A stretch of 64,000 nt of DNA from Microbispora rosea subsp. aerata. Lineage in GTDB: Bacteria > Actinomycetota > Actinomycetes > Streptosporangiales > Streptosporangiaceae. The position numbers were made by a program, and so were the translations under genes. The notes beneath the pieces were generated by a model, which saw nothing but the letters and a program-made list of their open reading frames with translations, had not been told where the DNA came from and did not search any database. The first letter of the stretch is position 1. Every line of letters begins with the position of its first letter. The stretch lies in contig NZ_BMPY01000015.1 in NCBI RefSeq assembly GCF_014647835.1, forward strand, positions 97,815 through 161,814, given 5' to 3'. This document shows positions 56,948 through 64,000 of the stretch, piece after piece.

Positions 56948-57385
56948 TCACCCGATCTCCCCTACGTACGCGATGTTCGCCACGTCCTCCGGATCGGTGC
57001 TCGGCGTTCCGGCGAACCACGCGTCCAGGATCTCCTTCAGCATCTGCTCGGAGGTGAGGCGGAGGCTGAGCGCGAGCACGTTGGCGTCGTTCCACTTGCG
57101 GGCGCCCGCCGCCGTGGCGGCGTCGGCGCACAGCGCCGCGCGCACGCCCGCTACCTTGTTCGCCGCTATGGACGCGCCGGTTCCGGTCCAGCAGCAGACG
57201 ATGGCCTGGTCAGACCGGCCCTCCGCGACGTCCCGCGCCGCGGCGGAGCAGCACCAGGCCCAATCGGCCCGGTCGCCGGGGGCCAGTGCTCCATAGAGTG
57301 TGACTGAATGGCCGCGCCGTTCCACCTCGGCCGCAAGCACCGACGCGATGCCGTCCAGGCTGTCCGAGGCCAGGGATATACGCAT
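56948..57385 (-). CDS. RpiB/LacA/LacB-family sugar-phosphate isomerase-like protein
   Basis: A 145-residue protein starting MRISLASDSLDGIASVLAAE with WTGTGASIAANKVAGVRAAL and WNDANVLALSLRLT, the RpiB core. Ribose-5-phosphate isomerase B normally has Cys in the CGTGIG-type loop; here the sequence is CCWTGTGASIAANK, which keeps it. The His of the usual HN-DAN pair is replaced (KWNDANV). The function may be the usual isomerisation or a related one. The start is 7 nt from a CACAAT -10 element on the minus strand. Its start codon overlaps a possible start (ATG 57384) of the divergent gene. Confidence 0.82.
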   Translation of the reverse strand: MRISLASDSLDGIASVLAAEVERRGHSVTLYGALAPGDRADWAWCCSAAARDVAEGRSDQAIVCCWTGTGASIAANKVAGVRAALCADAATAAGARKWNDANVLALSLRLTSEQMLKEILDAWFAGTPSTDPEDVANIAYVGEIG

Positions 57386-57392
57386 GCCGCTA

Positions 57393-57435
57393 ATTGTGGA
57401 CACCGAGTGCGAAGATCGCACAGAATCGCTGGTGG
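57393..57435. promoter_or_regulatory. Face-to-face leaderless promoters
   Basis: Minus strand: CACAAT (57398-57393) followed by 7 nt and ATG 57385. Plus strand: TGGACA (57397-57402), 18-bp spacer, CAGAAT (57421-57426), then 8 nt and GTG 57435. The two overlap, so the genes may compete. Confidence 0.5.
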
Positions 57436-59840
57436 TGAGAGGCATCAAGGAGCAGGACATCACGCTGGACACTCCTGGCCCGGGGGCTGTCCTCGTCGTC
57501 GAGCCTCTGCTGCCGCAGCGGATCCGCCGTCCTTCCGACGCTCTGCGGTTCCTGCTCACGCTGCTGGCCCTCGGCGCCGTCGTACTGCTGGCCATGGCGT
57601 TGCAGCGCACGCTGAACGGCCTGGAGACCGACGTACAGGCGGGCACCACCCGCGCTCCCGACGTGCTGTCGGCCGCCGCCGGGCTGCTGGGCGGCGTCGC
57701 CGTGTTGATCGTACCGGTCGCGTTCGCCGTCGAGCGGGTCTTCCACCGCGACGGCATGCGGGTCACCCAGGGGCTGATCGCCGCGATCCTCGCCCTGCTC
57801 GTGTCGTACGCGCTGGACGAGTGGCTGATCGCGGCGGGCCCGGCCGACCTGGTGCAGCTGCTCACCGGCGGCAGGGACGTCGAGCCGCTCAACACCGTGC
57901 TCACCCCCGCCATCGCGTACGCGACGGCGGTCCGGATGAGCCGCCGCCCGCACTGGCGCGCGCTCATGTGGGTCGCGCTCGCCCTGGACGTGTTCGCGCT
58001 GTTCACCGCCACCAAGGTCACCGCCCTCGGCGTGATCATGACGTACATCGTGGGCCTCGCCGTGGGGTTCGGCACGCTGTACGGCATCGGCAGCGCGAAC
58101 ACCAGGCCACCCGGCAGCGCCGTGCTGGCCGCGCTGCGCAAGCTCGGTTTCGCGCCGGTCAGCGCCAGGCGGGTGGAGGACGACAGCTCGGGCAGCCGCC
58201 GCTACCTGGTCGGCCTCGCCGACGACCGGCGCATCGACGTGACCGTGCTCGACCGGGACCGCCAGGTGGCGGGCGTCATCTACCGGCTGTGGCGGCGGTT
58301 CCTGCTCAACAACGAGACCCGGCGCAGAGCCATCCGCTCGCTGCGCGCCGAGCTGGAGCGCGAGGCGCTGATGGCGTACGCCGCGCAGGCGGCGGGGGTG
58401 CGGCTGCCGCGCCTGCTCGGCACGAGCGAGGTCGGCACCGAGGCCGCGCTGCTCGCCTACGAGCACGTGGACACCCGGCCGGTGAGCGAGCTGCCCGACG
58501 AGGAGTTCGACGACGAGCTGCTGGCGCGGATGTGGGAGCAGGTCAGGCTGCTGCACGCGCACCGCCTGGCCCACCGCCACCTCACCGGCGAGAGCATCCA
58601 CGTCGACGCCTGCCGGAACGTCTACCTGGTGGACGCCCGCAGCGGCGAGATCGCGGCCGGCGACCTGCTGCTGCGGCTCGACATCGCCCAGCTCCTCGCC
58701 TACCTCGGCACCCGCGTGGGGCCCGAGCGCTCGGTCAAGTCGGCGGCCGAGGCGCTGGGGGAGGACACGCTGGCCGGGGCGCTGCCGCTGCTCCAGCGGA
58801 TCGCGCTGAGCCGGGACACCCGGACCGCCGCCCGCCGCGACAAGAACCTCCTGCCCGCCATCCGCGAGCAGATCGTCGCCCTGAAGCCGCAGGTCGAGGT
58901 CGAGGAGGTGCGGCTCGAGCGGTTCCGCCCCCGGACGCTGGTGACGATCATCGTCAGCGCGCTCGGCGCCTACTTCCTGCTCTCCCAGCTCAGCCAGGTC
59001 AACCTGATCCACGTGCTCACCACGGCCAACTGGGCGTGGAGCGGCGTCGCGCTGGTCGCCGGCGCCCTCAGCTACGTCGCGGCGGCGATCATGCTGCGTG
59101 GGTTCGTGCCCGAGTCGCTGCCGCTCGGCCGTACGGTCCTGGCCCAGCTCGCGGCGTCGTTCGTGAAGCTGGTCGCGCCCGCCGCGGTCGGCGGTGTCGC
59201 GCTCAACACCCGCTACCTGCAAAAGCGGGGCGTTCCGCCGGCCGCGGCGGTGACCAGTGTGGGGGCGTCGCAGCTCATCGGCCTGGCCATGCACATCATG
59301 CTGCTGCTGCTGTTCGGCTACCTCACCGGAACGCAGGCCGCGCCGTCCCTCACCCCGTCGCGGGGCCTGCTCGTCGTGCTGCTCGGCGTCGCGGTGCTCT
59401 TCCTGATCGTGCTCGCCGTACGGCCGCTGCGCCGCGTGCTGACGACCCGCTTGCGTGCGATGTTCTCGGGGGTGATTCCCCGGCTGCTCGACGTGGTGCA
59501 GTCACCCAGGAAGATCCTCGAAGCGGTGGGCGGAAACCTGCTGCTCACCCTCAGTTTCGTGATCTGCCTCGAGGCGTGCGTGCAGGCCTTCGGCGGCGAT
59601 GTCAGCTTCACGGCCGTCGCCGTGGTGTTCCTGGCCGGCAACGCCATCGGCTCGGCCGCGCCGACCCCCGGCGGTCTGGGGGCGGTGGAGTACGCCCTGT
59701 CGCTCGGCCTGCAGGTCGCCGGCGTGCCGGGCCCCATCGCCACCTCGGCCGTGCTCCTGTTCCGGGTGATGACGTTCTGGCTCCCCGTCCTGCCGGGCTG
59801 GGCCTCCTTCGCCTACCTACAGCGCCAGAACGCCCTCTGA
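57435..59840 (+). CDS. Large membrane protein: kinase-like middle and flippase-like C-terminus
   Basis: An 801-residue protein with three parts. N-terminal helices (about residues 35-220) include RFLLTLLALGAVVLLAMAL. The soluble middle (about 230-480) resembles an ABC1/RIO kinase fold, but the catalytic loop reads LAHRHLTGESIHVD and the DFG-like site LVDARSGE, so it may be inactive. The C-terminal part (about 500-795) has eight or so helices with ASFVKLVAPAAVGGVALNTR and GSAAPTPGGLGAVEYAL, the lysylphosphatidylglycerol-synthase TM/flippase-like (UPF0104) family. It probably handles lipids or polymers at the membrane. GTG 57435 is inferred from the promoter; ATG 57384 would add 17 residues. 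Confidence 0.82.
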   Translation: MRGIKEQDITLDTPGPGAVLVVEPLLPQRIRRPSDALRFLLTLLALGAVVLLAMALQRTLNGLETDVQAGTTRAPDVLSAAAGLLGGVAVLIVPVAFAVERVFHRDGMRVTQGLIAAILALLVSYALDEWLIAAGPADLVQLLTGGRDVEPLNTVLTPAIAYATAVRMSRRPHWRALMWVALALDVFALFTATKVTALGVIMTYIVGLAVGFGTLYGIGSANTRPPGSAVLAALRKLGFAPVSARRVEDDSSGSRRYLVGLADDRRIDVTVLDRDRQVAGVIYRLWRRFLLNNETRRRAIRSLRAELEREALMAYAAQAAGVRLPRLLGTSEVGTEAALLAYEHVDTRPVSELPDEEFDDELLARMWEQVRLLHAHRLAHRHLTGESIHVDACRNVYLVDARSGEIAAGDLLLRLDIAQLLAYLGTRVGPERSVKSAAEALGEDTLAGALPLLQRIALSRDTRTAARRDKNLLPAIREQIVALKPQVEVEEVRLERFRPRTLVTIIVSALGAYFLLSQLSQVNLIHVLTTANWAWSGVALVAGALSYVAAAIMLRGFVPESLPLGRTVLAQLAASFVKLVAPAAVGGVALNTRYLQKRGVPPAAAVTSVGASQLIGLAMHIMLLLLFGYLTGTQAAPSLTPSRGLLVVLLGVAVLFLIVLAVRPLRRVLTTRLRAMFSGVIPRLLDVVQSPRKILEAVGGNLLLTLSFVICLEACVQAFGGDVSFTAVAVVFLAGNAIGSAAPTPGGLGAVEYALSLGLQVAGVPGPIATSAVLLFRVMTFWLPVLPGWASFAYLQRQNAL

Positions 59841-59888
59841 GCCCGCCGCCCAGCGCCCGGCGGGTGTCCCCTTCGAGATGGACGTGCG

Positions 59889-60086
59889 ATGGCAGCGGGC
59901 CGGAGCCTCTGCCTACGCCGGAACACAGACGCCGGGTCCGGATCGATCGCCTGCGGCCGGCCTGAGCCCGTCGCCCGGGGCACATGCGTGTGGTCGGAAG
60001 CGTGGGATGAGGAAGCGCGAGATCACCTCAAGCTGTGGGCCGACGACCTCGGCTGGCTGCTGGATGACGAGGGCTTCGGTGTGTGA
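59889..60086 (+). CDS. Possible small protein, uncertain
   Basis: A 65-residue frame whose last half looks protein-like: VWSEAWDEEARDHLKLWADD, then LGWLLDDEGFGV. The first half is Cys/Arg-rich and not convincing, and includes less common codons. It could be a real small gene, perhaps starting at the internal GTG, or the end of a lost gene. No ribosome site stands out. Confidence 0.3.
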   Translation: MAAGRSLCLRRNTDAGSGSIACGRPEPVARGTCVWSEAWDEEARDHLKLWADDLGWLLDDEGFGV

Positions 60087-60124
60087 CTGGGCCGCCGGGC
60101 GGGGGGCAAGCGTGGGGTGGGGAG

Positions 60125-60190
60125 TTTGAGCGCACGAGCCGCGATGCGGGCGCGTCGGCCGGTGGTGCACCGCGGCTCGTGAACGCTCAA
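60125..60190 (-). terminator. Long imperfect hairpin after the aldo/keto reductase gene
   Basis: ACGAGCCGCG (60134-60143) pairs with CGCGGCTCGT (60171-60180), and TTGAGCG outside it with CGCTCAA. It begins 4 bp beyond the reductase stop and ends the two-gene leftward unit. Confidence 0.65.
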
Positions 60191-60194
60191 TGGG

Positions 60195-61216
<1,022 letters not shown>

Positions 61217-61220
<4 letters not shown>

Positions 61221-63274
61221 TCGGTGACTCCAACTCGGTCGAGGATCCAGGAGAGCGCGAACGCCTCCTCACGCCAGGCGTCGTAACGACCGCTGCGGCC
61301 TCCGTGGCCGGCGCCCATCTCGGTCTTCAGCAGGAACGGGCCGCCCTGCGCGGTGGTGCGGAGCCGGGCGATCCACTTGGCGGGTTCGTGGTAGAGCACC
61401 CGCGTGTCGTTCAGGCTGGTGGTCGCCAGGATGGGCGGGTAGGGCCGGCCGTCGATGTTCTCGTAGGGCGAGTAGGTCTTCATGTACGCGTAGACCTCGG
61501 GGTCGTGCAGCGGATCGCCCCACTCGTCCCACTCGGTCACCGTGAGCGGCAGCGACGGGTCGAGGATCGTGTTCAGCGCGTCCACGAACGGGACCTCGGC
61601 GACGATCCCCGCGAACTCCTCCGGCGCCAGGTTGGCGACCGCGCCCACGAGGAGACCTCCGGCCGAGCCGCCCCTGGCGATGATCTTGTCGGACCAGCCC
61701 TCGGTCTTCAGATGCCGCGCGCACGCCACGAAGTCGGTGAAGGTGTTCTTCTTCCTGGTGAGCTTGCCGTCCTCGTACCACCGGCGGCCCATCTCGCCGC
61801 CCCCGCGCACGTGGGCGATCGCGAACACGAACCCCCGGTCGAGCAGCGAGAGCCGGGCCACCGAGAAGTAGGGGTCGATGGACGACTCGTAGCTGCCATA
61901 GCCGTAGAGCAGGGTCGGAGCGGGCCGGCTCGTGTCTTTGCGGACCACGATCGAGATCGGGATCTTGGTGCCGTCCGGGGCGGTGGCCCACTCGCGGTGC
62001 TGCTCGTAGTCGGCCGGGTCGTAACCGCCGAGCACCGCCCTCTGCTTGAGCAGGATCAGCTCGCCGGACCGCAGGTCGTATTCGTAGACCGACGGCGGGG
62101 TCACCATCGAGGTGTAACTGAGGCGAAGCCGGCTCGTCTCGAACTCCGCGTTGCCGGTCGGCGCGACGTCGTACAGCGGCTCAGGGAACGAGATCTCGTA
62201 CGGCTCGCCGCCGTCGCCCGGCAGGATCCTGATGCCCGTGAGGCCGTCACGGCGGAAGTGCACGGCGACGTGGTCCTTGAACGCGTCCACGTCGAGCAGC
62301 CGGGTGTCGTCCCTGTGCGCGATCAGGGGAGTCCAGCTCCCCGGGTCGTCGATGGGAGCGGTGGCGAGCTCGAAGTTCACCGCGCCGCCCTCGTTGTGCA
62401 GAACGAGGAAGCGGTCGCCCGCGTGCTCCAGGGCGTACTCGACACCGGTCTGACGCGGCCGCACCACCCTGAACTCGCCGTTCGGCGTCTTCGCGTCGAG
62501 GATCCGGACCTCGCTCGTGATCTTGCTGCCCGAGCTCAGCACCAGGTAGCGCTGGCTGCGGGACAGGCTGATGCCCACCCAGAAGCGCTCGTCGTCCTCC
62601 TGGTAGACGACGACGTCATCGGCCGAGCCGAGCGTGTGCCGGTGAATGCGGTACGGACGCCAGGCCTCGTCCACGGTGGTGTAGAAGAACGTGGAGCCGT
62701 CGGCCGACCATGCGCCGCCGTAGAAGACCCCGGGAATCTCGTCCGGGAGCAACTCGCCCGTCTCCAGGTCCTTGAACCGGAGCGTGAAGCGCTCGTCGCC
62801 GGAGAAGTCGGTCGAGTAGGCGAGCTTCGTGCCGTCCGGGCTGATCGCGCTCGTGCCCATGGAGAAGAACGGGCTGTCGCCGGCGAGTTCGTTGCCGTCC
62901 AGCAGCACCTGTTCGCCCGGGAGCGAGGTGCCCGGCTCCAGACGTGGCGGAGTGTCGCCGTCGGCGGCCACCCGGCACTGGATGGCGTACTGCTTGCCCT
63001 CTTCGGTCCGGGAGTAGTACCACCAGGCGCCCTTGCGGGTGGGCACCGACAGGTCCGTCTCCTGGGTCCTGCCCTTGATCTCCTTGAAGATGGTCTCCTG
63101 GAGATCCTGCAGGTGGCTGGTCATCTCCTGGGTGTAGGCGTTCTCCGCCTCCAGGTATGCGATGGTGTCGGGGTCGTCCTTCTTGAGCAGCCACGCGTAC
63201 TCATCGATGACGGTGTCACCGTGGTGCGTGCGCTCCAGGGGGACCTTCTTCGCTACAGGCGGCATCTCGCTCAC
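61217..63274 (-). CDS. Prolyl oligopeptidase-family serine peptidase (protease II-like)
   Basis: A 685-residue S9A enzyme. The N-terminal part (after VSEMPPVAKKVPLERTHHGD) is the beta-propeller that filters substrates by size. The C-terminal hydrolase has the nucleophile Ser in ARGGSAGGLLVG, the Asp in TSLNDTRVLYHEPAKW and the His in MGAGHGGRSGR. It cleaves short peptides in the cytosol, like PtrB. GTG 63274 lies 7 nt after TAGACT, so the message looks leaderless; the frame is open to 63436 without conservation. It is the first gene of a two-gene unit with the aldo/keto reductase. Confidence 0.92.
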
Positions 63275-63287
63275 CCGCCAAAGTCTA
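63275..63287 (-). promoter_or_regulatory. Leaderless -10 element of the S9 peptidase gene
   Basis: On the minus strand TAGACT (63287-63282) is followed by 7 nt and GTG 63274. No ribosome site is present. Confidence 0.6.
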
Positions 63288-63579
63288 TGTTCGGCGAGGT
63301 CGCGCCAAGCCTTCTCGCCGCGGCCTGTGGATAACTCGCCGGGCGGGGTGTACGCGGCCCGTGAGACGGTGGGCGGGGCGGCGCGGGCCGGAGGAATACA
63401 TCCGGAGCCCGAGGCGTTCTTCTCCAGTTGGGTCATGGCGGTGCCGGACCCTGGTAATCTTGTGGTGTCGGCGCGGTTCGGCGCACTCCTTTTCGATCAC
63501 TTTGGTGGTTGGCTTGTGTGTGCGCGGGCCGGTTGCCGGCGCCTCCCTTCGTTCTTCCCTGGGTCTTCTGGGTTCGGTT

Positions 63580-63608
63580 TTGCGCCGGGCTGGGGGTTCG
63601 GGTAAGTT
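63580..63608 (+). promoter_or_regulatory. rRNA operon promoter, upstream copy
   Basis: TTGCGC (63580-63585), 17-bp spacer, TAAGTT (63603-63608). It lies 340 bp before the 16S start. TAATCT at 63455-63460 may be part of a further upstream promoter. Confidence 0.6.
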
Positions 63609-63691
63609 AGAGGGGTTGCCCCGGAAACGGGGTGGTCGAATTCCTGTCGGCTGGCGGGTTTCCGGTCAAATTGAGTCCCGGTGGGGCGGAT

Positions 63692-63720
63692 TTGACACGA
63701 AACGGCAAGTCGGGAAGGAT
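63692..63720 (+). promoter_or_regulatory. rRNA operon promoter, downstream copy
   Basis: TTGACA (63692-63697), 17-bp spacer, AAGGAT (63715-63720). The -35 is canonical. It lies 228 bp before the 16S start and in the usual place for actinobacterial rRNA promoters. Confidence 0.6.
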
Positions 63721-63799
63721 TAAGACCAGAAAGCGAAACGAAACGCCCCGGAGCGTGGAGCCCGGTTGAGGGTTCTGGGTGATGGTGGTCGCGTCCGTT

Positions 63800-63876
63800 T
63801 CTTGAGAACTCAACAGTGTGCTAAAAGCCAGTGCATGAATCATGCATTACCCCGTCTGCCGATGCTGTCGCATCGG
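63800..63876 (+). promoter_or_regulatory. rRNA leader with antitermination and processing elements
   Basis: TTGAGAACTCAACAG (63802-63816) is the conserved leader element of actinomycete rRNA operons, linked to antitermination. TGCATGAATCATGCA (63832-63846) is a near-perfect palindrome. CCGATGC/GCATCGG (63859-63876) forms a 7-bp stem that may take part in leader folding or 16S processing. Confidence 0.65.
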
Positions 63877-63947
63877 TGGCGGAATTCCTTTGACGGTGTC
63901 TCCTGGTAGCCGGGGGATGCCGGCCAGGGAAATCTTCTCTAGGCATT

Positions 63948-64000
63948 GTTTGGAGAGTTTGATCCTGGCTCAGGACGAACGCTGGCGGCGTGCTTAACAC
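63948..64000 (+). rRNA. rrs: 16S ribosomal RNA, 5' end only
   Basis: The sequence from about 63948 starts with TTTGGAGAGTTTGATCCTGG, followed by CTCAGGACGAACGCTGGCGG and CGTGCTTAACAC, the universal start of bacterial 16S rRNA in its actinobacterial form. Only 53 bases are in the window. The exact 5' end is uncertain by a few bases. The rest of the operon lies to the right. Confidence 0.95.

Noticed and set aside
57308-59965. 885-codon frame overlapping the flippase-like gene
   Set aside because: Same-strand shifted shadow, very Arg/Ala/Gly-rich, without domains; the other frame has clear membrane helices.

Overview
The window is 64 kb of very GC-rich DNA with strongly GC-biased third codon positions. 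Actinobacterial marker genes (bldC, a DUF3073 gene, valine dehydrogenase, purS/purQ/purL, an F420-type LLM oxidoreductase) and the start of a 16S rRNA gene at the right edge point to a filamentous actinomycete chromosome. A member of the Streptosporangiales is my best guess; that is inference and not tested. I see no prophage, insertion sequence, tRNA or CRISPR array.

Layout. 0-13.6 kb: the end of a processive family 2 glycosyltransferase with a small membrane partner, a fused hydantoinase/5-oxoprolinase, a secreted glycosidase with a CBM2, a flavin monooxygenase, lpdA, and an LLM oxidoreductase. 13-22.5 kb: a secreted-repeat lipoprotein, pyrD, copZ, a GH20 hexosaminidase, a cell-wall amidase, and LacI and TetR regulators. 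23-31 kb: bldC, vdh, DUF3073, purM and purF, an order I recall from Streptomyces. 31-38 kb: an ECF sigma factor with its membrane partner, a TetR/DHA2 efflux pair, two decayed genes (SDR and MmyB-type regulator), a collagen-like secreted protein and an XRE antitoxin remnant. 38-42 kb: purL-purQ-(ATPase)-purS. 42.7-47.5 kb: a keto-acid dehydrogenase operon (E1 alpha, E1 beta, E2), then a small peptide gene overlapping a PpiC-related putative peptide-maturation gene. 47.9-63.3 kb: MarR/MFS, a FadE5-type acyl-CoA dehydrogenase with two operator copies, a molybdopterin oxidoreductase, an RpiB-like protein divergent from a kinase-like/flippase-like membrane protein, an aldo/keto reductase and an S9 peptidase. 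63.3-64 kb: rRNA promoters, leader and the 16S start.

Three themes stand out. (1) Many intergenic regions contain locus-specific, degenerate tandem repeats with units of about 20-75 bp. At several loci (after the 5-oxoprolinase, copZ, lacI-type and DUF4190 genes) the first unit is the last codons and stop of the upstream gene, so gene tails appear to have been copied repeatedly into the spacer. Short in-frame arrays also sit inside two proteins. (2) Many genes look leaderless: a TANNNT-like -10 lies about 6-8 nt before the start codon. (3) The peptide/maturation gene pair at 46.3-47.5 kb is the best candidate for a little-studied peptide-modification system.

How the genes work together. Purine synthesis genes form two clusters (purF-purM; purS, purQ-purL). 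The E2/E1 operon lacks its own E3, which lpdA could supply. The regulator/transporter pairs (TetR/DHA2, MarR/MFS) are divergent, with symmetric elements between them. All start choices are from reading the sequence; no homology search was run.
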